Part shown: in pieces, positions 8,721 through 18,684 of the stretch
Position numbering within the stretch: position 1 is the first letter of the stretch
How the letters are laid out: each line of letters opens with the position of its first letter
DNA from: Micromonospora qiuiae
GTDB taxonomy: Bacteria > Actinomycetota > Actinomycetes > Mycobacteriales > Micromonosporaceae
Direction of reading: 5' to 3'
DNA: 64,000 nt
NCBI RefSeq assembly: GCF_016863555.1
Contig: NZ_BOPC01000002.1
Coordinates: 56,873-120,872, forward strand
Translations under genes and position numbers: made by a program
The notes under the pieces: model-generated
Database searches by the model: none
What the model was told of the DNA's origin: nothing
The model's input: only the letters and a program-made list of their open reading frames with translations

Positions 8721-10724
8721 ATGGCCAAGCGGGTAACCTCCGGATCCGGTCAGGATCGGGGGCCGGCCATCCTGGCGCCGGCCCGGTTCGGCGGCTACCC
8801 CGGCCCGGTCCGCAGCCCTCTGCGCGGCGGGTCGCTGATCAGGTTCCTGGGCACCACCGATCACAAGCGGATCGGGCTGCTCTACCTGATGACCTCGTTC
8901 GGCTTCTTCCTGGTGGCCGGGGTCGAGGCGATGCTGATCCGCGCCGAGTTGGCCCGGCCGGGCATGCAGTTGCTCTCCCCCGAGCAGTACAACCAGATGT
9001 TCACCTCGCACGGCGTGGTGATGCTGCTGCTGTTCGCCACGCCGGCGGCGCTGGGGTTCGCCAACTACATCGTGCCGATCCAGGTCGGCGCGCCGGACGT
9101 GGCGTTTCCCCGGCTGAACGCCATGGCGTACTGGCTCTTCCTCTTCGGTGGTCTGATGGTGATCGGCGGGTTCGCCACCCCGCAGGGGACAGCCGACTTC
9201 GGCTGGACCGCGTACACGCCACTGAGCACCGCGGACCACTCCCCCGGGCCCGGAGCGAACATGTGGGTGCTCGGCCTGGTCGTCTCCGGCCTGGGCACCA
9301 TTCTCGGCGCGGTCAACCTGATCACCACGATCCTGACCCTGCGCGCGCCCGGCATGACCATGTTCCGGATGCCGATCTTCACCTGGAACATGCTCTTAAC
9401 CAGCGTCCTGATCATCCTGGTCTTCCCGCTGCTGGCCGCCGCGCTGCTCGCGCTCGCCGCCGACCGGCTGCTCGGCGCGAACGTGTACAGCCCGAACACC
9501 GGCGGGCCGATGCTCTGGCAGCACCTGTTCTGGTTCTTCGGTCACCCCGAGGTTTACATCATCGCGCTGCCGTTCTTCGGCATCATCACCGAGATCATCC
9601 CGGTCTTCTCCCGCAAGCCGATCTTCGGCTACACCGGTCTGGTGCTGGCCACCATCGCGATCACCATCCTGTCGATGACGGTGTGGGCGCATCACATGTT
9701 CGCCACCGGGCAGGTGCTGCTGCCGTTCTTCGCCATCCTCAGTTATCTGATCGCCGTGCCGACCGGAGTGAAGTTCTTCAACTGGATCGGCACCATGTGG
9801 AAAGGCCAGCTCACCTTCGAGACGCCGATGCTGTTCGCTGTCGGCTTCCTGGTGACGTTCCTGCTCGGTGGCCTGACCGGCGTGCAGCTGGCCGCCCCGC
9901 CAGCCGACTTCCACGTCACGGACACCTACTTCGTGGTGGCCCACTTCCACTACGTCCTGTTCGGCACGGTGGTCTTCGCGCTCTTCGGCGGCTTCTACTT
10001 CTGGTGGCCGAAAATGACCGGCCGCCTGCTCGACGATCGCCTCGGCAAGCTGCACTTCTGGACGATGTTCCTCGGCTTCCACGGCACCTTCCTCGTGCAG
10101 CACTGGCTGGGCAACGAGGGAATGCCCCGGCGGTACGCCGACTACCTGCCCACCGACGGTTTCACCGGGCTCAACACCATCTCCAGCATCTCCGCCTTCG
10201 TGCTCGGCGCGTCCACCCTCTTCTTCATCTGGAACGCCTGGAAGTCCTGGCGGTTCGGCGCCCTGGTGACGGTGGACGACCCCTGGGGCTTCGGCAACTC
10301 CCTGGAGTGGGCGACCACCTGCCCGCCGCCGCTGCGCAACTTCGACCGGATGCCCCGGATCCGCTCCGAGCGCCCGGCCTTCGACGCCAAGTACGGCGAA
10401 CTCGTCTCCGACCTGGGCCGCGACCTTCCACAGCGGACCACCAAGCCACCGCAGGAGTTCCGCGAGGAGTTTCACCGGGAGGCACACGTGCCGGAATCAC
10501 CCAGCGCCGAGGGGGCGCACGGCGCGCGGGAGGCGGTCGACTACCATCCCGCACCGCAGTCCGGTGCCCGGCCGGTCGAGGTCCCATCGCCGGACGAGGT
10601 ACGCCGGCCGGAATTCGAGGAGACCGACGAACCGGAACAGGATCCGCTGGGCGGCGGCCGAGGCCCGCAGCCCAACGACCGGTGGCGGCATCCGCGCGGG
10701 CACGGCGACACCCCGGAGAACTGA
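8721..10724 (+). CDS. ctaD: Cytochrome c oxidase subunit I
   Basis: Catalytic subunit of the aa3-type terminal oxidase in the cytoplasmic membrane. All signature ligands are present: the low-spin haem histidine in FTSHGVVM, the CuB histidine and cross-linked tyrosine in [10 protein letters not shown], the two CuB histidines in [11 protein letters not shown], and the haem a3/a histidines in [10 protein letters not shown]. About 12 membrane helices span residues 45-540. The last 100 or so residues form a hydrophilic, Pro/Glu-rich cytoplasmic tail, seen in actinobacterial CtaD. The ATG at 8721 has GGGGTGAG upstream. No other oxidase subunit is adjacent. A strong hairpin follows the stop. Confidence 0.96.
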   Translation: MAKRVTSGSGQDRGPAILAPARFGGYPGPVRSPLRGGSLIRFLGTTDHKRIGLLYLMTSFGFFLVAGVEAMLIRAELARPGMQLLSPEQYNQMFTSHGVVMLLLFATPAALGFANYIVPIQVGAPDVAFPRLNAMAYWLFLFGGLMVIGGFATPQGTADFGWTAYTPLSTADHSPGPGANMWVLGLVVSGLGTILGAVNLITTILTLRAPGMTMFRMPIFTWNMLLTSVLIILVFPLLAAALLALAADRLLGANVYSPNTGGPMLWQHLFWFFGHPEVYIIALPFFGIITEIIPVFSRKPIFGYTGLVLATIAITILSMTVWAHHMFATGQVLLPFFAILSYLIAVPTGVKFFNWIGTMWKGQLTFETPMLFAVGFLVTFLLGGLTGVQLAAPPADFHVTDTYFVVAHFHYVLFGTVVFALFGGFYFWWPKMTGRLLDDRLGKLHFWTMFLGFHGTFLVQHWLGNEGMPRRYADYLPTDGFTGLNTISSISAFVLGASTLFFIWNAWKSWRFGALVTVDDPWGFGNSLEWATTCPPPLRNFDRMPRIRSERPAFDAKYGELVSDLGRDLPQRTTKPPQEFREEFHREAHVPESPSAEGAHGAREAVDYHPAPQSGARPVEVPSPDEVRRPEFEETDEPEQDPLGGGRGPQPNDRWRHPRGHGDTPEN

Positions 10725-10733
10725 CCCCCGCGG

Positions 10734-10759
10734 GGCGGCGCCGCTGTCGCGGCGCCGCC
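10734..10759. terminator. GC-rich hairpin between ctaD and the sigma factor gene
   Basis: An 11-base perfect inverted repeat (GGCGGCGCCGC / GCGGCGCCGCC) with a TGTC loop starts 10 bases after the ctaD stop and lies in the space shared with the convergent sigma gene, so it could end transcription from both sides. There is no U-tract, as is common in actinobacteria. Confidence 0.7.
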
Positions 10760-10788
10760 TCACGTCAGGCGTTCCGGCACCGCTGCGT

Positions 10789-11664
10789 CTACCGCGTCCT
10801 GGACGAGGCCGGGCCGGGCTGCTTCGCCTTCGACTCGGACTCGGCGGTGCCGTTCTGCCAGGGCGGCGGCGCGTCGGCGAGCATCGCCTGGCGCAGCCAG
10901 GTCAGCGCCCGCGACAGCAACCGCGACACGTGCATCTGGGAGATCCCGAACCGGGCCGCGATCTCGGCCTGGGTCTGGTTGCCGTAGAACCGCATGGCCA
11001 GGATGCGCCGCTCCCGCCAGGGCAGGCGATGCAGCAGGCCGCTGACGGTCACCCGGTCGTCCACCGACTCCAGCGCGATGTCCGACTCGCCGACCAGGTC
11101 GCCGAACTCGGCCGAACTCTCCCCGCCGACCGGGGCGTTGAGCGAGGCCGGGCTGTAGCCGGCCGCCGACTCCAGTGCGGCGAGGATCTCCTCCTCCGGC
11201 GTCTCCAGCCGCTTCGACAGTTCGGCGACCGTTGGTGCCCGGGACAGCTCGCTGGTCAACGTCGCCGTCGCCTGCCCGACCTCCAGAATCAGGTCGCGCA
11301 GCCGGCGGGGCACGTGCACACCCCAGGTGCGATCCCGGAAATGCCGCTTGATCTCACCAACGATGGTGATTGCGGCGTACGCGGTGAAGGAACCGCGTTC
11401 CGGGTCGTACCGGTCGACGGCGTTGACCAGGCCCAGCCGGGCCACCTGCTCCAGGTCCTCCAGCGGTTCCCCGCGCCCGCGGTAGCGGCGGGCCAGCCGG
11501 CCCGCGAACGGCAACGCGAAACGGACCAGGTCGTCGCGGGCCTCCTGACGCCGCTCCGGCGGCAGTCCCTCGATCCGCGCCGCGTACGCCAGCGCCGCCG
11601 CGTCGAGGTCCTCCAGGCCCCGATCGGTGGGTGGTGGTGTGGTCGTGCTGGTCTGTCCGAACAT
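10789..11664 (-). CDS. SigB/SigF-family RNA polymerase sigma factor
   Basis: A 291-residue group 3 sigma-70 factor. Region 2 shows LVRFALPFAGRLARRYRGRGEPLEDLEQVARLGLVNAVDRYDPERG and FTAYAAITIVGEIKRHFRD; region 3 follows with PRRLRDLILEVGQA; region 4 has LPWRERRILAMRFYGNQTQAEIAARFGISQMHVSRLLSRAL. This arrangement fits the stress/sporulation SigB-SigF-SigG group usually held by an RsbW-type anti-sigma factor; no intact partner is beside it. The ATG at 11664 has GAGGGAGG eight bases upstream, which rules out the longer in-frame N-terminus. It converges on ctaD. Confidence 0.9.
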   Translation of the reverse strand: MFGQTSTTTPPPTDRGLEDLDAAALAYAARIEGLPPERRQEARDDLVRFALPFAGRLARRYRGRGEPLEDLEQVARLGLVNAVDRYDPERGSFTAYAAITIVGEIKRHFRDRTWGVHVPRRLRDLILEVGQATATLTSELSRAPTVAELSKRLETPEEEILAALESAAGYSPASLNAPVGGESSAEFGDLVGESDIALESVDDRVTVSGLLHRLPWRERRILAMRFYGNQTQAEIAARFGISQMHVSRLLSRALTWLRQAMLADAPPPWQNGTAESESKAKQPGPASSRTR

Positions 11665-11961
11665 CCGCGCCTCCCTCAGGAAGGTCCCCGCCTGGATTCG
11701 CCGAACACCGGGCACGCGCGTGGACACGCACGGGCGGCGTGAGTGGGTTACGTGATTGGGATGCCAGCGGGCGACGGCGCCGTGCCACGCCAAGTGATCA
11801 GCCTGTCGCAGCCGGCGGTGTTCCCGCTCCGTAGGTACTCAATCACGGGATCACGGGTTCGCGAGGATGTTTCGCCAGCCCCGCTGCCCGGGCCTGCGGA
11901 AAGTCCTCGGTCTGCGCCTCGGGCGCCAGCTCACCGGGGAGGTAGCGGGTCTGCCGAGGGC

Positions 11962-13383
11962 CTAGCCGACGAGGAGGCCGTCCCGGCTGCCGGTTTCGCT
12001 CAACCGGGCCAGCGCGTCCGCCATCTCCAGCGGCGGCGGAGCGGGCAGGTCGCAGGGCTGGGCGCGGAGCACCTCGGTGGCCCGGCGGGTGGGCACCGAG
12101 GTGACCGGGTACCCCCGGGCGGAGGTGCGGTCCAGTGCCCGACGGCGTCGGCCGAACCCGGCCACCGCCAGCCACTGCGGCAGGCCGGCCAGCGCCGGCG
12201 AGCGGACCCCCGGCGGCTCCGGCAGCACGTCGACCGAGCTGAACGGCTCGCTGCCGGCCAACCACCACTCCACCTGCTCGACGCTGCGCCGGGTGGCGTT
12301 CTCGCACCAGTACGGCACCATCCCGGCCCGGAGCACCTGCCACGGGTCGAGCAGCCGGCCGCACTCGACCACCAACCGGTCACCGGTCTTGTCGGCAGCG
12401 CGCAGCCAGTGGCGGTACAGGTCGGCCACGGCCGCGCTGAGCACCTCTGGCGCCGGAAACAGCAGCCGCCGGACCCGATGGGCCTGCCGGCAGGCGAAGT
12501 CCCGGACGTCGAGTTCGAAACCGGCCTCCACGCCGTGCTCGGCGGGGGCCGGCGGGGCGCTGATCTCCGGCGGCTCCCAGTGTGCGCCGTTGCCGCCGGC
12601 GGACCGCAGCACCTGCCGCAGCGCGTGGCTGTCGGGGTGGAAGTCGACCGGTTCCAGCCCGCTGGCCGGGCAGCCCAGCTGGAAGCTGTGCCCGTCGGCG
12701 GCGTCGAGCACTGGCCAGGTGCGACCGTCACGCAGCACCAGCACCGACGCCCCCGGTGCGAGCCGCTCGGCCAGGAACCTCCGGTACGCCGCCGGGAGCC
12801 GGCGCCAGCGGGCAGCCAGCACCACCGTGGTGCCCGCCAGCACACCCCGGCTGGCCGGGCAGTGCACCTGACGCAAATGCAGGTCGGGGTTGCCGGCGAG
12901 CAGCCGCCCGGCGAGCCCGGCGCCGTGGTCCAGCGCCGCGCGGGGGCGGTCCACCGCGCCCTGCGGCCAGTGCGCGATGATTTCGAAGCCGGCGGGCAGC
13001 CACGGCATCCCGAGCGCCACCGCCAGGTGTGCGGCGGCGCCGTGCGGCGAGCCCACCAGCACCCCCGGGTAGCGGCGGGGCGGGTACTGGTCGGTGAACC
13101 AGCGGGCGACCCGCTCGGCGTCCACCGCGGCCGCCTGCCCGGCGGTCAGCGCGACCCGGCCGACGGCGCGGGCGGCCACGGCCCGGCGAACCGGTTCGGG
13201 CGTGCCGGCGAAGCGGGACACCGGCCCGGCGTGGCCGAGGTCGGCGCAGTCGGTGCCGCGAAGCGCGCGGGCGGTGGCCCCGACGAGGATCCGGGCGATG
13301 CTGCCGGCGGCCACGATCCGGTCGCCGGCCAGTCCGGCACCCTCGGCCGTCAGCCCCGGTCGCACCTTGCGCACCGGCCCCAT
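11962..13383 (-). CDS. Conserved hypothetical protein
   Basis: I do not recognise a characterised family. The 473-residue product is soluble-looking, with no signal peptide or membrane segment. A central stretch, YPGVLVGSPHGAAAHLAVALGMPWLPAGFEIIAHWPQ, alternates strands and glycine turns like an alpha/beta enzyme core, and the C-terminal half is Trp/Arg-rich. The ATG at 13383 gives MGPVRKVRPGL; a GTG seven codons earlier is also possible. It stands alone: about 300 bases separate it from the sigma gene start and 250 from the next gene. Confidence 0.65.
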   Translation of the reverse strand: MGPVRKVRPGLTAEGAGLAGDRIVAAGSIARILVGATARALRGTDCADLGHAGPVSRFAGTPEPVRRAVAARAVGRVALTAGQAAAVDAERVARWFTDQYPPRRYPGVLVGSPHGAAAHLAVALGMPWLPAGFEIIAHWPQGAVDRPRAALDHGAGLAGRLLAGNPDLHLRQVHCPASRGVLAGTTVVLAARWRRLPAAYRRFLAERLAPGASVLVLRDGRTWPVLDAADGHSFQLGCPASGLEPVDFHPDSHALRQVLRSAGGNGAHWEPPEISAPPAPAEHGVEAGFELDVRDFACRQAHRVRRLLFPAPEVLSAAVADLYRHWLRAADKTGDRLVVECGRLLDPWQVLRAGMVPYWCENATRRSVEQVEWWLAGSEPFSSVDVLPEPPGVRSPALAGLPQWLAVAGFGRRRRALDRTSARGYPVTSVPTRRATEVLRAQPCDLPAPPPLEMADALARLSETGSRDGLLVG

Positions 13384-13633
13384 TTTGCCCTGTTCGCTCG
13401 CCACGCGACCCGGCTTCCCGCCTCGATGCGGGTTAAACAGGGCATCACCTCACCGAACGGCATCAACCAGCGGATCTTGCCGATCCCGGCGACAGCGGTC
13501 AGGTCGGCGTCCGGAGCCACATCTCGGCATGCCGGCGAACAGCCGGCATACGCCCGGGTTCGCTGCGCTGCACCTGTGGGCGTGGAGAGGCCAGAGGCCG
13601 CTGCCCGGCTCGTACGCCTGGGCACCGCTGCGG
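13384..13633. other. Gap with no recognised feature
   Basis: This 250-base stretch separates two leftward genes. Neither strand has a frame with convincing codon use, and I see no strong hairpin. It should hold the promoter of the hypothetical gene that starts at 13383. Confidence 0.4.
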
Positions 13634-14752
13634 TCAGGCGCCGTCCCGTCCCGGGGTGGCCCGGTCGACGTAGCGCAACACCGCACCGACCCCGTCCACC
13701 AGGTCCGGCGCCTCGTCCGGGCCCAGCACGGTCAACTCGGCGTCGGTACCGACCAGCGCGCGGACCAGCGCCGCGTCGGCGCGGACCCGTTGCGGGTCGG
13801 CGACGGCGGCCAACCGGTGCGGGTCGGTGGCGATGTCGGTGGCCGCCGGGCCGATCCAGAGCTCACCGTTGGCGGAAGGGTCGTCCACGATCAGCATCGT
13901 GTCGACCTGGTTGCGCTGCAACGCGGCCACCACGGCGTCGAGCCCGGCACCAACGTCCTCCTGCATGCCGAAGCGGTCCAGCGCGGCGGTCACCCGCTGG
14001 TCGGCGACCTCGGCGATGGTCTGCACGGTGACGTCGTCCAGCAGGGTCTGGTCGGCGCCGCCGGCCCGCGAACCCGCGTCGGTACGGACCACCAGGTCCT
14101 GCCAGCGCTCCGGCATCTGGGCGGCGATCATGCCGGTGGCCCGCACGTCACCGGCCACCACGACCACCTCGGCGCCGACCCGCTCGGCCAACTCCACGGT
14201 GGCGGCCGTGACGTCACCGGCGTTGTGATGCCACGCCTCCATGGCGGCGCGCTGGTAGCGCGACTGCGACCAGCCGCCGGGCTTGACCCGGCGCAGCTGA
14301 TAGCTCTCCCGGCCGGTCACGTGGGCCCGGCGCGGTACGCCGCCGGCGCTGACCGACATCGCGTCGGCGCCGGTCCGGTCGGCCAACACCCGCACCCACG
14401 CCACCTGCTCGCCCCGTTGCGCCAGCAACGGCATCACGTGCGGCAGCGGGGCGTACGCGGCCAGATCGCGGCGCGGTGGTGCGTGCAGGTACTCGGAGAG
14501 CACGACATGTCCCTCGGCCGCGAAGACGGCCAGACCGTAGTCGCCGGGCATCGGGTCGTGGCCGCGTACCACCCGGTCGATGGCGGCGACGCTCGGCTCG
14601 TCGGCGCCCTGTTCGGCCAGTTGGCGTTGCAGGCCACGCCAGCGCAGATCGAGTGCCGGGTGCGCGTCCTGGGTGTCCAGCGAGGCGTCCAGGTAGACCG
14701 AGCACCATGGCCCCGGACGCTGGTAGAGCGGGCGCAGGAAGGACAGCTGCAT
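13634..14752 (-). CDS. baeRF-like (archaeo-eukaryotic release factor domain) protein
   Basis: The 372-residue product begins MQLSFLRPLYQRPGPWCSVYLDAS, the start typical of bacterial proteins with an eRF1-like fold (baeRF family 2; related mycobacterial protein Rv2629). A middle segment VAWVRVLADRTGADAM and a C-terminal L7Ae/eL30-like part with DTMLIVDDPSANGELWIG support this. Members are thought to act on stalled ribosomes or peptidyl-tRNA, but direct evidence is limited. The ATG at 14752 has a GGAAAGGGG site upstream, shortening the open frame by nine codons. Family assignment is from pattern memory and is moderately sure. Confidence 0.72.
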   Translation of the reverse strand: MQLSFLRPLYQRPGPWCSVYLDASLDTQDAHPALDLRWRGLQRQLAEQGADEPSVAAIDRVVRGHDPMPGDYGLAVFAAEGHVVLSEYLHAPPRRDLAAYAPLPHVMPLLAQRGEQVAWVRVLADRTGADAMSVSAGGVPRRAHVTGRESYQLRRVKPGGWSQSRYQRAAMEAWHHNAGDVTAATVELAERVGAEVVVVAGDVRATGMIAAQMPERWQDLVVRTDAGSRAGGADQTLLDDVTVQTIAEVADQRVTAALDRFGMQEDVGAGLDAVVAALQRNQVDTMLIVDDPSANGELWIGPAATDIATDPHRLAAVADPQRVRADAALVRALVGTDAELTVLGPDEAPDLVDGVGAVLRYVDRATPGRDGA

Positions 14753-14900
14753 GCTCGACCCCTTTCCAGCTCGGCCCACCGCTTACCCGCGCCCCCGGAC
14801 TTGTCACCTGCCCGTCGCCGCGTGACCGGTTTTCATTCACGTCGTTCAACCCGAGGAATCGATACGATCTGTGCTCGTACGCAAACCCTCGGTGGTGATC

Positions 14901-15440
14901 ATGGACACGACTTCGTACTCCCGGCGCAGCCTGCACCCCACCGGCCGGATCCTCACCGCCCAGGTCGTCCGCCTGATGGACGGCTACCCACGGGAGGTAC
15001 GCGTGGGACAGCCGGTGCTGGTGGTGGTGCTCGCCGCCGCCGGGGTGGTCGGGCTGCTCGCCAAACTGGTCCGCGCCCTGCTCTCCGCCGGCTCCGGCAC
15101 CGGCCGGCGAAAGTTCAAGGAGCTCAAGAAAGGCCCGGAGTTCCTGGTCACCCCGATCCGGCTACGCGACGCCGACGGCCGGACGTACGAGGTCGAACTG
15201 CACGGTCACCTGCCGCAGAGCGCGCTGCATCCGGCCGACCACGTCCAGCTGACCCTGCGCGACCAGGGCGACCCCGACCTGGCGCCGAAGATCGAACGGA
15301 TCGTCAACCTGACCACCGGGCAGTTGCTGCGCCCGCGTACCGCCACGATGTGGTCGCACCTCGGCCCGCCGCTGCTGCTCCAGGCCGCGCTGGGCGGGCT
15401 GCTGCTCGCCGCGCTCGCCGCCTGCGCCGCGTTGACCTGA
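14901..15440 (+). CDS. Putative two-helix membrane protein
   Basis: A 179-residue protein with hydrophobic helices at about residues 37-62 (PVLVVVLAAAGVVGLLAKLVRALL) and at the C-terminus (PLLLQAALGGLLLAALAACAA). Between them is a soluble part with PIRLRDADGRTYEVELHGHL, probably a small beta domain exposed on one membrane face. I recognise no characterised family. The ATG at 14901 (MDTTSYSRRSL) is favoured; the upstream ribosome-binding site is weak. It diverges from the baeRF-like gene. Confidence 0.6.
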   Translation: MDTTSYSRRSLHPTGRILTAQVVRLMDGYPREVRVGQPVLVVVLAAAGVVGLLAKLVRALLSAGSGTGRRKFKELKKGPEFLVTPIRLRDADGRTYEVELHGHLPQSALHPADHVQLTLRDQGDPDLAPKIERIVNLTTGQLLRPRTATMWSHLGPPLLLQAALGGLLLAALAACAALT

Positions 15441-15534
15441 GGTCCTTCCGACGCGATCGCGGTGTCCCCCGGATCCGGCTCTCCAGCGGGCTGCCCTGCG
15501 GTCAGCCAACCGGAGCGGGCTTCGGGTCGGGCGG

Positions 15535-15879
15535 TCAGCCGACCGGGGCGGGCTCGCGGGCCGGCTCGGCGACGTCGAGCATGCCGCGCCGACGGGCCCA
15601 GCGTTCGAAGACCAGGGTGGCGAAGGGCGGCACCGCGCAGGCCAGCGCGACGGCGGTGGCCAGCAGGCTCCACCGGTGCACCCGGGCCACGGCCAGCACC
15701 AGCACGCCGTACGCCACGAAGAGCGCGCCGTGGATCGGCCCGAAGATCTGCACGCCCACCTCGTTGCCGGGCGGGCCGTACTTGACCGCCATGCCGGCCA
15801 GCAGGCCGGCCCAGGAGATCGCCTCCGCGATCGCCGCCACCACGAACAGCCGGGTCACCTTCTCGCGCACACCGGCCAT
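15535..15879 (-). CDS. DUF3817 membrane protein
   Basis: The 114-residue product has three hydrophobic helices and the conserved pattern of DUF3817: FVVAAIAEAISWAGLLAGM, KYGPPGNEVGVQIFGPIHGALFVAYGVLVL and a basic exit near FERWARRRGM. Such small integral membrane proteins are widespread in actinobacteria; their function is unknown. It is transcribed divergently from the glutamate-cysteine ligase-like gene. Confidence 0.82.
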   Translation of the reverse strand: MAGVREKVTRLFVVAAIAEAISWAGLLAGMAVKYGPPGNEVGVQIFGPIHGALFVAYGVLVLAVARVHRWSLLATAVALACAVPPFATLVFERWARRRGMLDVAEPAREPAPVG

Positions 15880-16041
15880 GCTATCGGCGCCGCGACGTGG
15901 CGCACCGCATCCCGTGCCGGTGGCGCGACCGGCGTCACCGCACCGGAGTCTCCCGGCCCGGATCGAACGGGACTTCCGGGGCTGTACCGGATGGCATGGA
16001 CGTGCGACGTTTGGGGTACCAGCGGTGGCAGGGTGGTGACC

Positions 16042-17520
16042 ATGGGCAAGCAAGTCGGCGTGCAGACCTTCAGCCGTCAGGACCGGGCCCGCTACCGGGA
16101 GAAGGTGCGCCGCTGCCTCGACGTCTTCGCCGAGATGCTGCGCGAGTCCCGGTTCGACGTCGACCGGCCGATGACCGGGCTGGAGATCGAGCTGAACCTG
16201 GTCGACGAGGAGTCGATGCCGGCCATGCGCAACGCCGACGTGCTGCGGGCGGTGGCCGACCCGAGCTTCCAGACCGAGCTCGGCCAGTTCAACATCGAGA
16301 TCAATGTGCCGCCCCGGCGGCTGACCGGCACCGGCAGCGCCGAGTTCGAGCAGAGCGTACGGGCCAGCCTGAACGCCGCCGACGAGCGGGCCCGGACAGT
16401 CGGCGCGCGGCTGGTGATGATCGGCATTCTGCCCACCGTGCGGCCCGAACACCTGACCGCGGCCACCCTGTCGGCCAACCCCCGCTACACGCTGCTCAAT
16501 GAGCAGATCTTCGCCGCCCGGGGCGAGGATCTGCGGATCGCCATCAACGGGGTGGAGCGGTTGTCCGTCACCGCCGACACCATCACCCCGGAGGCGGCCT
16601 GCACCAGCACCCAGCTTCACCTCCAGGTCGGCCCGAACCAGTTCGCCGACTACTGGAACGCCGCCCAGGCCATCGCCGGCATCCAGGTGGCGCTGGGCGC
16701 GAACTCGCCGCTGTTCTTTGGCCGGGAGTTGTGGCGGGAGACCCGGATCCCGCTGTTTCAGCAGGCCACCGACACCCGGCCGGAGGAAATCAAGACGCAG
16801 GGGGTACGACCCCGGGTCTGGTTCGGGGAACGCTGGATCACCACGGTGTTCGACCTGTTCGAGGAGAACGTACGCTACTTCCCGGCGCTGCTGCCGGTCT
16901 GCCAGGCGGAGGATCCGGCCGAGACGCTCGCCGCCGGAGGGGTGCCGACCCTCGGCGAGTTGCGGCTGCACAACGGCACCGTCTACCGGTGGAACCGGCC
17001 GATCTACGACGTGTTCCGGGGCCGCCCGCACTTACGGGTGGAGAATCGCGTGCTGCCCGCCGGGCCGACCGTGCTGGACACCGTCGCCAACGCGGCGTTC
17101 TACTTCGGACTGGTCCGCGCGCTGGCCGAGGCGGACCGGCCGCTGTGGTCACAGATGTCGTTCAGCGCCGCCGAGGAGAACTTCCACACCTGCGCCCGGC
17201 ACGGCATCGACGCCCACGTCTTCTGGCCGGGCCTGGGCTACCTGCCGGTCACCGAGCTGGTGCTGCGTCGCCTGCTGCCGCTGGCCCATCACGGCCTGGA
17301 CCGCTGGGGGCTTGACCCGGGCGAGCGGGACCGGTTGCTCGACATCATCGAGCAGCGCTGCCTGACCGGCCGCAACGGGGCGAGCTGGCAGGTGGCGACC
17401 CTGCACCGGCTGGAGTCCGCTGACCATCTCGACCGGCCGGAGGCGCTGCGCGAGGTGGTCCGGCACTATGTGGAGTTGATGAACAGCAACCGTCCGGCCC
17501 ACGAGTGGCCGATCCCCTGA
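16042..17520 (+). CDS. Glutamate--cysteine ligase family protein (GCS2)
   Basis: A 492-residue ATP-dependent ligase of the GCS2 superfamily. The N-terminal GLEIELNLVDEESMPAM, FQTELGQFNIEINVPP and AACTSTQLHLQVGP segments supply the metal/ATP and glutamate-binding residues of that fold; LGANSPLFFGRELWRETRIPLFQQ and RVENRVLPAGPTVLDTVANAAFY continue it. Relatives make gamma-glutamylcysteine or, as EgtA, feed ergothioneine synthesis. No egt gene is adjacent, so the product may be a different gamma-glutamyl compound. The ATG at 16042 has a weak GGTGG site; a GTG two codons upstream is an alternative. The gene ends just before a palindromic terminator-like repeat. Confidence 0.85.
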   Translation: MGKQVGVQTFSRQDRARYREKVRRCLDVFAEMLRESRFDVDRPMTGLEIELNLVDEESMPAMRNADVLRAVADPSFQTELGQFNIEINVPPRRLTGTGSAEFEQSVRASLNAADERARTVGARLVMIGILPTVRPEHLTAATLSANPRYTLLNEQIFAARGEDLRIAINGVERLSVTADTITPEAACTSTQLHLQVGPNQFADYWNAAQAIAGIQVALGANSPLFFGRELWRETRIPLFQQATDTRPEEIKTQGVRPRVWFGERWITTVFDLFEENVRYFPALLPVCQAEDPAETLAAGGVPTLGELRLHNGTVYRWNRPIYDVFRGRPHLRVENRVLPAGPTVLDTVANAAFYFGLVRALAEADRPLWSQMSFSAAEENFHTCARHGIDAHVFWPGLGYLPVTELVLRRLLPLAHHGLDRWGLDPGERDRLLDIIEQRCLTGRNGASWQVATLHRLESADHLDRPEALREVVRHYVELMNSNRPAHEWPIP

Positions 17521-17540
17521 CCCACCACCACCTCCGCTGC

Positions 17541-17625
17541 GAAGGAAGGGCCCCTTCTTAACATCCGTTTGTTAAGAAGGGGCCCTTCCTCTACCTCAGG
17601 CGTTAATAGGGGGCCCTTCCTTTCA
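17541..17625. repeat. Micromonosporaceae-type GGGGCCC palindromic repeat (1.5 copies)
   Basis: A near-perfect inverted repeat with arms 17541-17563 and 17570-17592 around a TCCGTT loop (AAGGAAGGGGCCC... type core), followed by a half copy at 17601-17625. It lies between convergent genes and would form a long hairpin, so it probably works as a bidirectional terminator. A second copy is at 24813. Confidence 0.85.
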
Positions 17626-18549
17626 CCGCAGGGCGGTGAGGGTTAGCTCGGCGGCGTGGGCGAGCAGGGTGTCGTCGCGCTCGGCGTCCTTGTCGGCCTT
17701 GCTGGAGAGCACGGCCAGCACGATCGGAGCCCGGTCCGGCGGCCAGATCACGGCGATGTCGTTGCGGGTGCCGTAGCCGCCGGAGCCGGTCTTGTCGCCC
17801 ACCTGCCAGCCGTCCGGAGTGCCGGCCCGGATCGTCTTGTCGCCGGTGGTGTTGCGCTTGAGCCAGTCGACCAGCACCGCGCGGTCCTCGGCGGAGAGCG
17901 CGTCGTCGACGGCGTACGCCTTCAGCGAGGTGGCCAGGGCGCGGGGCGTACTGGTGTCGCGGATGTCGCCCGGGGTCGCCTCGTTGAGCACGGTCTCCAT
18001 CCGCGATGGCTCGGTGACCTCGTCGCCGATGTCGCGCAGTGCCTGCTTGAAGCCGTCCGGGCCGCCGAGCCGGTCGAGCAGCAGGTTGCCGGCGGTGTTG
18101 TCGCTGTAGCGCACCGCCGCGTCGGCGATCGCCCGCAGCGACATGCCGGTCTGCACGTGCTGCTCGGTGATCGGCGAGTAGGTGACCAGGTCGTCGCGGG
18201 AGTAGGTGACGATCCGGTCCAGTTCCTCGGTGGAGGTGGCGGCGAGGACCGCGGCGGCGGCCAGGGCCTTGAACGTCGAGGCGTACGCGAAGCGCTCATC
18301 GGCCCGGTGCGCGACCGTGCGGCCGGTGCCGGTGTCGATCGCGTACACCCCGAGCCGGGCGTCGTACTGCTTCTCCAAGGGAGCGAAATCGACGGCCACC
18401 GGCGCGGCGGACGGCGGGGTGGCGGACGGCGACGCGGCAGACGGTGACGCTGGCGCGGCCGGAGTGCCGGGTGAGCATCCGGCCAGCAGGCCGAACGCCA
18501 GCGCGGCGGCGAGGGCGGTGATTCGGGTACGGCGGGTGGTGCTGGTCAA
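17623..18549 (-). CDS. Class A beta-lactamase, lipoprotein
   Basis: Secreted serine beta-lactamase of 308 residues. The catalytic motifs are in order: STFK with the acylating serine (about residue 90), the SDN loop (YSDNTAGN), the omega-loop glutamate in [12 protein letters not shown], and KTG ([21 protein letters not shown]). The N-terminus [24 protein letters not shown] is a lipobox signal peptide, so the enzyme is likely anchored outside the membrane, after a Ser/Pro/Ala-rich linker. The TTG at 18549 has GAAGGA upstream and is preferred to a longer frame. It diverges from a LysR gene with a palindrome between them, the AmpR/AmpC arrangement, which suggests control by that regulator. Confidence 0.93.
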   Translation of the reverse strand: MTSTTRRTRITALAAALAFGLLAGCSPGTPAAPASPSAASPSATPPSAAPVAVDFAPLEKQYDARLGVYAIDTGTGRTVAHRADERFAYASTFKALAAAAVLAATSTEELDRIVTYSRDDLVTYSPITEQHVQTGMSLRAIADAAVRYSDNTAGNLLLDRLGGPDGFKQALRDIGDEVTEPSRMETVLNEATPGDIRDTSTPRALATSLKAYAVDDALSAEDRAVLVDWLKRNTTGDKTIRAGTPDGWQVGDKTGSGGYGTRNDIAVIWPPDRAPIVLAVLSSKADKDAERDDTLLAHAAELTLTALR

Positions 18550-18658
18550 GACTGGTCCTTCCGTCGGTCGTCCCGGCGACCCGGAGACCTTCCCGGGTGG
18601 CCGGTAACCAGGCTCGCAGCGCTGGCCCATGCAGTCGAAGACGCCGACGGCGATACTG

Positions 18659-18673
18659 ATGCTGTTTCAGCAT
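18659..18673. promoter_or_regulatory. Putative LysR operator
   Basis: ATGCTG-TTT-CAGCAT is a perfect 6-3-6 inverted repeat lying 11 bases before the LysR start in the 135-base space shared with the beta-lactamase gene. Its spacing fits the T-N11-A recognition box of LysR regulators. Confidence 0.6.
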
Positions 18674-18684
18674 AGGATCCCCGT

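Noticed and set aside
14840..14880. Possible tRNA-like TTCAA...CGA sequence before the two-helix membrane protein gene
   Set aside because: No acceptor stem, D arm or anticodon arm can be folded around it.
15880..17031. Leftward frame joined upstream of the DUF3817 gene
   Set aside because: The upstream part is antisense to the glutamate-cysteine ligase gene; the DUF3817 protein starts at its own ATG at 15879.
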